Part shown: piece after piece, positions 15,106 through 22,376 of the stretch
Position numbering within the stretch: the stretch's first letter is position 1
How the letters are laid out: the number at the start of each line of letters is the position of its first letter
Assembly: GCA_009929525.1 (NCBI GenBank)
Contig: SAAH01000040.1
Coordinates: 1 to 33,349 of the forward strand
Direction of reading: 5' to 3'
Source of the DNA: Clostridia bacterium
GTDB taxonomy: Bacteria > Bacillota > Clostridia > Lachnospirales > Lachnospiraceae
DNA length: 33,349 bases
The notes under the pieces: generated by a model
Told to the model about the DNA's origin: nothing
What the model saw: only the letters and a program-made list of their open reading frames with translations
Databases searched by the model: none
Made by a program: the position numbers and the translations under genes

Positions 15106-16545
15106 ATGAGTACAACAAGCACAAACGAAGAAATTCTGGAGTTGGCGCAGTCACATCAGAAGCAATTCGAAGAGTTATTGGAATATTGTCTGGCTTCCGG
15201 ACACATAGATCTGAACTTATATCAGGAGTATGATGTAAAACGTGGTCTTCGTGATTCAAATGGTAAAGGTGTTCTGACCGGATTGACGGAGATTTCAGAT
15301 GTTGTTGCCTATGAATATGAAGGTGGTCGAAAGATCCCGGCAGATGGAAAATTATATTATCAGGGATACAACGTATCAGAAATGGTAGACAGCTTCGTGA
15401 ATGGAAAAAGAGGCTTTGAGGAAGTTATCTACACCCTGCTTTTTGGCCGTTCCCCAACCGCACGCCAGTTTGAGATGTTCAATAACATTCTTATGGACAT
15501 GATGGCGCTTCCACAACGTTTTATCCGAGACGTTGTTATGAAGGCCTCTAACGAAAATATCATGAATGCGATGCAAAGATGTATTCTGACATTATATACG
15601 TATGATGAAGACCCGGATGGGATCTCCATTCCAAATGCTCTTCGTCAGTCGATGCAGCTTATCGCAAAGATGCCATTGATCGCAGTATATTCCTACCATG
15701 CATACCGTCATTTCAGACAGGATGCGAACCTGCTGATCAAGAGTCCTAAACGTGAATTATCATTCTCTGAAAATATTCTTTATATGCTGAGAGAGGATGG
15801 ACAGTTTACAGATCTTGAGGCCAAGGTACTTGATATCGCGCTGGTCCTTCACGCAGAGCATGGCGGTGGTAACAACTCGACATTTACCACCCATGTAGTT
15901 ACTTCCACAGGAACAGATACTTATTCCGCTATTGCAGCTTCTATCGGTTCCCTGAAAGGACCAAAGCACGGTGGTGCAAACCTGAAAGTCCAGGATATGT
16001 TCCAGGATATCATGGAACACTGTCCGAATTGGGAGGAAAAGGGTGTACTTGAGAATTATCTGAATGACATCCTGGATAAGAAGGTATTTGATCATGCGGG
16101 ACTTATCTATGGTATGGGACATGCGGTATATACCCTCAGCGATCCAAGGGAAGTGATCCTGAAACGCTACGCCCGTTATCTGGCAGAGGAAAAAGGGCTG
16201 CAGAAAGAATTTGCACTTTATGAGACAGTAGAGAGGATCGCCGGTGATCTGATCATGAAGAAACGCAAATTATTTAAACCGGTATGTGCCAACGTTGACT
16301 TTTACAGCGGCTTCGTATATGCGATGCTGAACATACCAAGAGAATTATATACACCAATATTTGCTATCTCACGTATCTCCGGATGGTCCGCACATCGAAT
16401 GGAAGAGCTGGTAAATGCCGGCAAGATCATTCGTCCGGCTTATCGCTATGTGGGACATCATCGTCCGTATCTTCAGGTGGAAGAACGTAAGGAAGAGAGC
16501 CCATTTGAAGCAGAATACAGGAAAGCCCATGGACTGGATGCGTAA
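15106..16545 (+). CDS. gltA: Citrate synthase
   Basis: This 479-residue cytoplasmic enzyme condenses acetyl-CoA and oxaloacetate to citrate. Recognisable blocks are the N-terminal domain KLYYQGYNVSEMVDSF, LHAEHGGGNNSTFTTHVV with a catalytic His, GPKHGGANLKVQDM, YGMGHAVYTLSDPRE (second His plus the Asp-Pro-Arg), and CANVDFYSGFVYAML near the C-terminus. The length, about 50 residues above the common 430, reflects a longer N-terminus and fits clostridial citrate/2-methylcitrate synthase-type proteins. ATG 15106 follows GAGGAGG. It is the last gene of the operon, closed by a hairpin at 16569. Confidence 0.95.
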   Translation: MSTTSTNEEILELAQSHQKQFEELLEYCLASGHIDLNLYQEYDVKRGLRDSNGKGVLTGLTEISDVVAYEYEGGRKIPADGKLYYQGYNVSEMVDSFVNGKRGFEEVIYTLLFGRSPTARQFEMFNNILMDMMALPQRFIRDVVMKASNENIMNAMQRCILTLYTYDEDPDGISIPNALRQSMQLIAKMPLIAVYSYHAYRHFRQDANLLIKSPKRELSFSENILYMLREDGQFTDLEAKVLDIALVLHAEHGGGNNSTFTTHVVTSTGTDTYSAIAASIGSLKGPKHGGANLKVQDMFQDIMEHCPNWEEKGVLENYLNDILDKKVFDHAGLIYGMGHAVYTLSDPREVILKRYARYLAEEKGLQKEFALYETVERIAGDLIMKKRKLFKPVCANVDFYSGFVYAMLNIPRELYTPIFAISRISGWSAHRMEELVNAGKIIRPAYRYVGHHRPYLQVEERKEESPFEAEYRKAHGLDA

Positions 16546-16568
16546 CAGATAGTACAGTAACAAATATA

Positions 16569-16624
16569 ACGTCAGGGCCCATACCACTTCTTGTGAGAAA
16601 GTATGGGCTCAGGCGTTTTATTTT
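16569..16624 (+). terminator. Terminator of the gntR-icd-gltA operon
   Basis: GCCCATAC (16578-16585) pairs with GTATGGGC (16601-16608), extended by CG/GGCG pairs outside, and is followed by TTTTATTTT. Confidence 0.85.
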
Positions 16625-16795
16625 ATCATAGGAAAGTGAAATGGGGCATCTGCAGAACATTGTTCACTCCCAGTAACGTAAAATCAGTTAATGATTGGTA
16701 AACACCGGAAAGTGTTATGGAAAAATAAAAAAAGTTATGCTATGCTAAGTGCAGAAATGAAGAAAATGATATCCTAAAACATTGGGGGAATGTTT

Positions 16796-17662
16796 ATGAA
16801 GAAAATAGTAATAGGCTATAAAAATCATCATGCAGAGGATGTAAAAAACAAAAAAGGATTTACGCTGGTGGAATTGATCGTGGTATTAGTGATCCTGGCG
16901 ATACTTGCCGCTATGCTGGTTCCAGCACTCACAGGATACATTGATAAAGCCAGAGAAAAGAAAATAATCTCCAATGGGCGCCTTTCCCTGGTGGCAGCCC
17001 AGACACTGGCCAGTGAACGATATGGATCCTCACAGCCAGAAGAAGAACTTACCATGGCAGATGTAGATGCATTTTCAGAAGCACCGGGAAATGTCACAGC
17101 GATGACGATAGACGATGGAGCTGTGCAGTCTACAGAGGAAAATCCTTTTGAGTATACAGAAGATGGAATGACTGCGGTTTATAAGGCTGGAGTTTGGAGT
17201 ATCAAGGATGGGAACGGCTCCGGCGGTGGAGAAAGTGGAGGCGGTGAAGGTGAGGCTGCCGATCCAAAGTATGGAACAGCAGTACAGCCAGCCGGTAAGA
17301 ACCTTTTAGGTCAACCCCAAAATATACAGGATTTTTTCAATAATGGATGGTATACACTAGATACAAGGAAAGGTCAGATCACTTATAAAATGTTTGAATC
17401 AGGTGGGGAGCAACATTTTGTCGTATGGCACCAGGATTCAGTGGGGAGTGATGATCTGAAGGTCAAATTAGAGGAAATATATGGAAGTGATAAAGTAGAT
17501 AAAAATAATATTTATCGTAAAAAATATGGAGAGGATTTTAGCAAAGGTGATTTGCAGGAGGCTTTGTCAGGGGCATTGGGACTGGAATCTTTTGGGAATA
17601 TTCTGGTTGATAAGAATGCCAAAGATTCCCTTGTCATTACTGGAGTTACAGGAATAGAGTAA
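16796..17662 (+). CDS. Orphan type IV prepilin-like (pseudopilin) protein
   Basis: This 288-residue protein has a classic class III signal: KNKKG|FTLVELIVVLVILAIL, with cleavage predicted after Gly21 and Glu at mature position 5, then a hydrophobic helix to about residue 50. A Gly/Ser/Glu-rich linker (GSGGGESGGGEGE, near residues 142-154) separates the pilin stalk from a C-terminal domain of about 130 residues that I do not recognise. That domain includes YGTAVQPAGKNLLGQ and a WHQDS patch. I chose ATG 16796 because GGGGGA ends at 16789; ATG 16790 touches that site. No prepilin peptidase, PilB, PilC or PilT gene is nearby, so it must use machinery encoded elsewhere or be a secreted or anchored surface protein. 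It has its own terminator. Confidence 0.85.
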   Translation: MKKIVIGYKNHHAEDVKNKKGFTLVELIVVLVILAILAAMLVPALTGYIDKAREKKIISNGRLSLVAAQTLASERYGSSQPEEELTMADVDAFSEAPGNVTAMTIDDGAVQSTEENPFEYTEDGMTAVYKAGVWSIKDGNGSGGGESGGGEGEAADPKYGTAVQPAGKNLLGQPQNIQDFFNNGWYTLDTRKGQITYKMFESGGEQHFVVWHQDSVGSDDLKVKLEEIYGSDKVDKNNIYRKKYGEDFSKGDLQEALSGALGLESFGNILVDKNAKDSLVITGVTGIE

Positions 17663-17682
17663 CAAATATATTTCTAAAATAT

Positions 17683-17730
17683 AAAACCGATATCATACAG
17701 ACGATATACAGCCTGTACGATATCGGTTTT
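17683..17730. terminator. Bidirectional terminator between convergent genes
   Basis: AAAACCGATATC-ATACAG (17683-17700) pairs with CTGTA-CGATATCGGTTTT (17713-17730). It serves the prepilin gene on plus and the Spo0A-C gene on minus, which ends four bases away. Confidence 0.9.
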
Positions 17731-17733
17731 GCA

Positions 17734-18057
17734 TTAAGCCATTTTCTTCATGTTCCAATAGAGAATATCCAGAAACTCATCGACAGTTGGCCTGTCATAC
17801 AATGGATAAGGTGCGATTTCGTTAAGACGGTCGGGGTATGTATTCCAACAGGCATTGATAATGGTTCGGATATTTTTGTTTATGCAGAATGCAGTGGTAT
17901 CGTATTTCTTTGCGATTGCAGGAAACAGATACTTGTTAAGATAAAGAAGACATTCTTCATTTTCCATGATCAGTTCCACGGATGAAATAATATAGTTGTA
18001 ACCTTTGTATGTACTGTGAATCCCCAGATAATATTGTAGTTCTTTTAGCTTTTCCAT
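17734..18057 (-). CDS. Stand-alone Spo0A C-terminal-domain protein A
   Basis: This 107-residue protein is made only of a domain like the DNA-binding C-terminus of Spo0A: LGIHSTYKGYNYI (Spo0A: IGVPAHIKGYxYL), then YLFPAIAKKYDTTAF (Spo0A: VLYPDIAKKFNTTAS), an IRTIINACW helix and RPTVDEFL. There is no receiver domain. The recognition-helix region (FCINKNIRTI) differs from the Spo0A SRVERAIRHAI, so target sites probably differ. ATG 18057 is placed by TCCCTCC on plus (GGAGGGA on minus); an in-frame ATG 33 bases upstream lies before that site. A paralogue lies 91 bases upstream on the same strand. It may regulate transcription or compete with Spo0A, but DNA binding is inferred only. Confidence 0.78.
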   Translation of the reverse strand: MEKLKELQYYLGIHSTYKGYNYIISSVELIMENEECLLYLNKYLFPAIAKKYDTTAFCINKNIRTIINACWNTYPDRLNEIAPYPLYDRPTVDEFLDILYWNMKKMA

Positions 18058-18148
18058 ATTTCCCTCCTTAGTAAAAGGTGCTAGCTGCAACTTTCATATG
18101 ATTACAACTGCCCTATATGAAATAATACGGAAAGAAGGTATAAAAATG

Positions 18149-18499
18149 TCATATTTTGTCTTTTTTATTTGTTTCCTGAATATGATAAATCTGCCAGTAT
18201 AAAATATCGAGAAATTCACCGACTGTAGGTGGTTTCTCCAGTGGATATGGAGTGATATCCTGCAGGACATTGCGGCAGCAAGAATTCCAGCAAATGAGGA
18301 TCACTGTCCGGAGGTCGCGTTCTACACAGCTTATGCTGGTGTGATATTTCTTGGCGACAAGTGGAAATATGTTTTTGGTAAAAAAGAGCAGGTGATTTTC
18401 GTCTTCCAACGCCAGGTCTAAGGAAGTTACCAGGTAATGGTAGCCCTTGTAGGTACTGTGGATTCCTAAAGTTAATGGCAATTCTTGAATTTCATTCAT
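18149..18499 (-). CDS. Stand-alone Spo0A C-terminal-domain protein B
   Basis: This 116-residue paralogue of the next gene downstream shares LGIHSTYKGYxY, PxxAKKYxT, LRTVIxxCWN, YPL, PTVxEFLDILYW. It keeps VERDLRTVILICW, closer to the Spo0A recognition helix than protein A, and has a short polar C-terminal tail. ATG 18499 follows AAGGAG on the minus strand. Both paralogues share AGCACCTTTT in their upstream leaders, which points to duplication of the whole unit. About 110 bases upstream is TTTGTCTAA on minus (18616-18608), one base from the Spo0A box TTTGTCGAA, a possible control site. Confidence 0.78.
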   Translation of the reverse strand: MNEIQELPLTLGIHSTYKGYHYLVTSLDLALEDENHLLFFTKNIFPLVAKKYHTSISCVERDLRTVILICWNSCCRNVLQDITPYPLEKPPTVGEFLDILYWQIYHIQETNKKDKI

Positions 18500-18634
18500 T
18501 TTCTTTTTCTCCTTTGCATGTTTTCCTTTTTGGGTAAGTAACAGCTTTCAAAAGGTGCTGTTCGATCATAGATATAGGATAACGCAAAAAAAGAGAAAAA
18601 TAGAATTTTAGACAAAATTAGACCTTTCATATTA

Positions 18635-18677
18635 TAAAAAAGAACGGAAAGCAGATGATCAATCTACTTTCCGTTCT
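18635..18677 (-). terminator. Terminator overlapping the cytidylyltransferase stop codon
   Basis: On the minus strand AGAACGGAAAG (18677-18667) pairs with CTTTCCGTTCT (18651-18641), with an inner AGAT/ATCT stem, followed by TTTTTT. The stop codon lies in the loop, so the last codons of the gene form the left arm. Confidence 0.9.
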
Positions 18678-19441
18678 AAAGCGTCTTTATAAGGGATATA
18701 TGATGTGTCAAAAAGACATAATTCATTCAGATTATCGAACTCCCGGATGATACCGTCGGGATACTTTCTTATATATAATGTCAATGTGTCTATATGACGC
18801 ATGTAGATACTTTCCCAATACATATCTTTTGTGGCGGGCAGATCATATTCTGCTTCCAGATAATCGATGAACTGTTGGGAAAACTTTCGATTCCAGTAAG
18901 AATGTCCCATCATACACCAGGCATTGGCTCCGCCGATCTTAACATGGGTGATGCGCCCGTTGAAACTGGTGGAGATGCAGTACTCAGATGTTTTGCCGCT
19001 AAAATATACTGCTGAATAATAAGGTTCATATACATAAGATTCGAATACATTTTCCATAAAATAATTATCAGCAGAGCAGACATAAGAGTTGCCCAGATAT
19101 TCACGTGCCGCATAGATGGAAGAGTGATTGTTCCTAGTCGCATAATCTGGATTTTCTACTATATGGACACCAAACTTTTCAGCAAGATAAAAAAACATTT
19201 CTTTTTTATGTCCCACTACCACATATATTTTGGGAACTCCGGCTTCGATCAGCTGGCGGATCTGTCGCTCGATCATGATCTCACCTTTGACTTTCAGTAA
19301 AGCCTTCGGAGTAGTATCAGAAAGGGGAGCAAATCTGGATGAAAAACCAGCAGCCATGATAATGGCATTGTCCACCTTGTACTGGGACAGTGGTTCATAA
19401 TTCCCCTCTTGATAATAAGTCTCAAATTCACTTTTTAACAT
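18659..19441 (-). CDS. LicC-like sugar/choline-phosphate nucleotidyltransferase
   Basis: This 260-residue soluble nucleotidyltransferase has the nucleotide-binding signature NAIIMAAGFSSRFAPLS (residues 25-41), then PKALLKVKGEIMIERQIRQL and a metal-binding Asp in SADNYF near residue 126. The overall pattern, including MAAGFSSRFxPLS and the short size, is closest to LicC-type CTP:phosphocholine cytidylyltransferases; another NTP-transferase substrate cannot be excluded. About 24 residues precede the catalytic fold. ATG 19441 is set by AGGAGG (19453-19448 on minus); an upstream in-frame ATG is ignored. It is divergent from two genes for choline-binding-type wall proteins, which fits a role in making CDP-choline for polymer decoration (inference). 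No choline kinase or transferase (licA/licD) is in the window. Confidence 0.78.
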   Translation of the reverse strand: MLKSEFETYYQEGNYEPLSQYKVDNAIIMAAGFSSRFAPLSDTTPKALLKVKGEIMIERQIRQLIEAGVPKIYVVVGHKKEMFFYLAEKFGVHIVENPDYATRNNHSSIYAAREYLGNSYVCSADNYFMENVFESYVYEPYYSAVYFSGKTSEYCISTSFNGRITHVKIGGANAWCMMGHSYWNRKFSQQFIDYLEAEYDLPATKDMYWESIYMRHIDTLTLYIRKYPDGIIREFDNLNELCLFDTSYIPYKDALERKVD

Positions 19442-19673
19442 GAGAATCCTCCTGTCTTCTTCCAAATGATTGTAGTTCAGATGCGATGGAATGTCAAGTA
19501 GTGGTTGAATTGGGTAAAAAAACGCAAGAAATAGTAGAAATGAAATTGTTAAAACTAAATGTAGTAAATCTTACGAAGATTGTAAGAAAAAAGTACCATA
19601 TTTGGATTGAATTCATTGGTGAATTAGTATAGAGTGAATGAATGGAAAAGTTTAGTAAAGAGGAGGAAAAGGA

Positions 19674-22217
19674 ATGAAAGCAAGAAGAAGTCTGTTGTTT
19701 GGACTGGGAATTTTGCTTACCTTATCTATGACCGTTCCTGCAGCAGCATCAGTAGATGGCGGTGCAGGCCAGTCAATAACAGTGAGTGGAGACGAGGCAG
19801 GTAATACAGGAAATGCCGGTGGGTCAGATTCGGCGAATGGTGGAGATGATTTCAATGCAGATCAGCAGGGGGCTGTTGGTCAGGCTGGGATAGACGGCCA
19901 GTCAGCAGGTGTTGGTGAGCCGGTCAGCAGTGATCAGCTTGATAATACAAAGGCGGCAGTAGCTTCATCTGAATGGAAAGTAGACAATACTACTGTTCCA
20001 GGGGAGACACATTGGATTCTGGAAGTTGCTGATGCTGAGGCACATACAAGTCGGATCAAGGATGCCTATTTTTATGAGCTTGATGGAAAGACATATTGCT
20101 TTGATGAGAACGGATTTTTGATCACAGGGTTCTTTGAGCGAGTGGCACCGTCTAGTTTGGAGAATGATGGTTTAGATAAAGCGTCTATAATGGCACCGGG
20201 TCTTTACTATTTTGCAGAAGAGGCAACGAATCCAGATAAAAAGGATGGCAATCCATCAGAAAGCGGATTGGGTCAGCTTCAAAAGAGTGCATGGGCATTA
20301 GATACAAGAGATGCTGATGATCAGGTATGGCGCTGGCTGGGTGCTGAAGGTCTGGCTGACAACACTGATAAAGACGGCTGGCAAAATATAAAAGAAAACT
20401 GGTATTGCCTTGATGCAGCAGGGAAAGCAGATACGACCAAGACTGGATGGCAGAAAGTCAATGATACAGACTGGTATTGTCTGAAGGCTGATGGTACTGT
20501 GGATACCGGGAAGAATGGTTGGATGCAGGCATCAGGTGGTGTATGGCTGAATGCAAAAAGCGGAAAGTCAGCGATCACAGCTGGTTGGCAGCAGATCAAG
20601 ACAGGTACATGGTATTATCTGAAAGCTGATGGTACTCGTGATACAGGAAAAACTGGTGTTCAGAAGATTGGCAATGATACATACTATCTGGATGGCAATG
20701 GTACAGCAAAGACTGGATTCCAGACCATCAGTGGAAAAACCTATTATTTTGCTAAAGATGGAAAAAGACAGAACTATACAGGCTGGAAAACAATTGATGG
20801 TAAAGCTTATTACTTTAATGGAGCTTATCAGACGGCATCCACAAGTACAAACGGATGGCAGAAGATCGACAACAACTGGTATTACTTTGAAAAAGGAAAA
20901 ACAGTCACAGGCTGGAAGATGCTTGGCGGCAAATGGTATTACATGGATCCGGCGAATGGAATCATGAAGACAGGATTCTACAATGCTGGCGGAAGCAGAT
21001 ACTATTCCAATGGCGATGGAGTTATGATCGCAGGCGGCTGGCATCTGATCGGCGGCAAATGGTATTATATGCAGGGCAGCGGTGCTATTGCAGGCGGCTG
21101 GCTCTCAACTGGAAACAGATGGTATTATCTTGGCTATGATGGAGTTATGAGAACAGGATGGTACACAGTCGGCGGAAACAAATACTACTCTGATGCAAGC
21201 GGAGCTATGAAAACAGGATGGCTCTTATATGGAAACAAATGGTATTACTTTAATGGCAGCGGAGCTATGGCGACTGGTTGGGCAAAGGTTGGCAATACAT
21301 GGTATTATCTGAAGGCAGATGGAACTATGGCAACTGGCTGGCTCACACTTGGAAACACAAAATATTATCTGTATGCAAGCGGAGCGATGGCAGCAAATCG
21401 CTGGGTTGAAGGTTATTATTATATGACTGGCAGCGGAGCTATGGCAACGAGCTCATGGATCGGACAGTATTGGGTAGGCGCTGATGGAAGATGGGTACCT
21501 AGCTATGATCCGAACTTCAGTAATGCAAGTTGGGTAAAACATGGAAATTACTGGTATTATGAGCGTCCTGATGGATCACGTCTTTGCAATGCATGGAAGA
21601 AAATGGGCGGAAACTGGTTCCATTTTGATGTTCAGGGCAGAATGGCAACCGGATGGAATTACATTGATGGATTGAAGTATTATTTTACTAATGACGGACA
21701 TATGCTGCAGGATCTTGACAGCGTTATTGGCAAACAGTCATCTTATCGTATTACAGTTGACCGTGTAAGATGTCAGGTTATGGTATATGCAAAAGACGGT
21801 GGAAATGGTTACATTATTCCATGTAAGACATTTACTTGTTCCGTAGGTCTTCCTGGTACACCTACTCCTGCTGGAAATCATGTAATATATGATAAAGCAA
21901 GATGGTTTACACTGATGGGACCGTCATATGGACAGTATGTATCCAAGATAACATCTAACGTATACTTCCATTCAGTAGCAGGTTCTAATATGACCAGCTA
22001 TAATCTGAGCGCAGGCGCATACAATATGTTAGGCCAGCCGGCTTCACATGGATGTATCCGTCTCAGCGTAAGAGATGCAAAATGGATCTATGATAACTGC
22101 CCGACATATCAGTCAAATGTATATGTTGGAGATAACCTGTCAGCACCATTTGACAAACCGGCTACGATCAAGATACCGGCAGGTCAGAACTGGGATCCGA
22201 CAGATCCGGCAGTATAA
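19674..22217 (+). CDS. Secreted choline-binding-repeat L,D-transpeptidase 1
   Basis: This 847-residue wall enzyme has a signal peptide (MKARRSLLFGLGILLTLSM, then VPAAAS, cleavage near residue 26), an acidic Gly/Ser/Asp linker to about residue 95, and about 21 cell-wall-binding repeats (about residues 230-680; units like TGWAKVGNTWYYLKADGTMA). A C-terminal YkuD L,D-transpeptidase domain (about 690-830) carries the active-site motif SHGCIRLS with Cys794. Repeats of this type bind choline on teichoic acids in pneumococcus. YkuD enzymes make 3-3 peptidoglycan crosslinks or attach proteins. The tail PATIKIPAGQNWDPTDPAV is shared with the paralogue downstream. The start follows AGGAGG (19660-19665). 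A weak promoter (TTGGAT, 17 bases, TAGTAT, about 19601-19629) and an inverted repeat TCTTAC/GTAAGA (19569-19587) lie upstream. Confidence 0.93.
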   Translation: MKARRSLLFGLGILLTLSMTVPAAASVDGGAGQSITVSGDEAGNTGNAGGSDSANGGDDFNADQQGAVGQAGIDGQSAGVGEPVSSDQLDNTKAAVASSEWKVDNTTVPGETHWILEVADAEAHTSRIKDAYFYELDGKTYCFDENGFLITGFFERVAPSSLENDGLDKASIMAPGLYYFAEEATNPDKKDGNPSESGLGQLQKSAWALDTRDADDQVWRWLGAEGLADNTDKDGWQNIKENWYCLDAAGKADTTKTGWQKVNDTDWYCLKADGTVDTGKNGWMQASGGVWLNAKSGKSAITAGWQQIKTGTWYYLKADGTRDTGKTGVQKIGNDTYYLDGNGTAKTGFQTISGKTYYFAKDGKRQNYTGWKTIDGKAYYFNGAYQTASTSTNGWQKIDNNWYYFEKGKTVTGWKMLGGKWYYMDPANGIMKTGFYNAGGSRYYSNGDGVMIAGGWHLIGGKWYYMQGSGAIAGGWLSTGNRWYYLGYDGVMRTGWYTVGGNKYYSDASGAMKTGWLLYGNKWYYFNGSGAMATGWAKVGNTWYYLKADGTMATGWLTLGNTKYYLYASGAMAANRWVEGYYYMTGSGAMATSSWIGQYWVGADGRWVPSYDPNFSNASWVKHGNYWYYERPDGSRLCNAWKKMGGNWFHFDVQGRMATGWNYIDGLKYYFTNDGHMLQDLDSVIGKQSSYRITVDRVRCQVMVYAKDGGNGYIIPCKTFTCSVGLPGTPTPAGNHVIYDKARWFTLMGPSYGQYVSKITSNVYFHSVAGSNMTSYNLSAGAYNMLGQPASHGCIRLSVRDAKWIYDNCPTYQSNVYVGDNLSAPFDKPATIKIPAGQNWDPTDPAV

Positions 22218-22261
22218 TAAAACTTGCCACTGACGACCTTTTCGTAGACAATGGCGAAAAT

Positions 22262-22294
22262 AAAGGTTGTACACGCGGAAGTGTACAACCTTTT
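22262..22294 (+). terminator. Terminator of L,D-transpeptidase 1
   Basis: AAAGGTTGTACAC (22262-22274) pairs perfectly with GTGTACAACCTTT (22281-22293) across a GCGGAA loop, followed by T and A. Confidence 0.88.
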
Positions 22295-22306
22295 AAAATA
22301 TAGTAC

Positions 22307-22335
22307 TTGATTCTGTCATGGTTTTGTAATAAAAT
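22307..22335 (+). promoter_or_regulatory. Promoter of L,D-transpeptidase 2
   Basis: TTGATT (22307-22312), a 17-base spacer and TAAAAT (22330-22335) lie about 40 bases before the start codon, just after the terminator of the first paralogue. The two genes are therefore transcribed separately. Confidence 0.65.
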
Positions 22336-22376
22336 GGTAAAGATATGAGCTTTATAAAGTTCGAGAGGAGGATATG

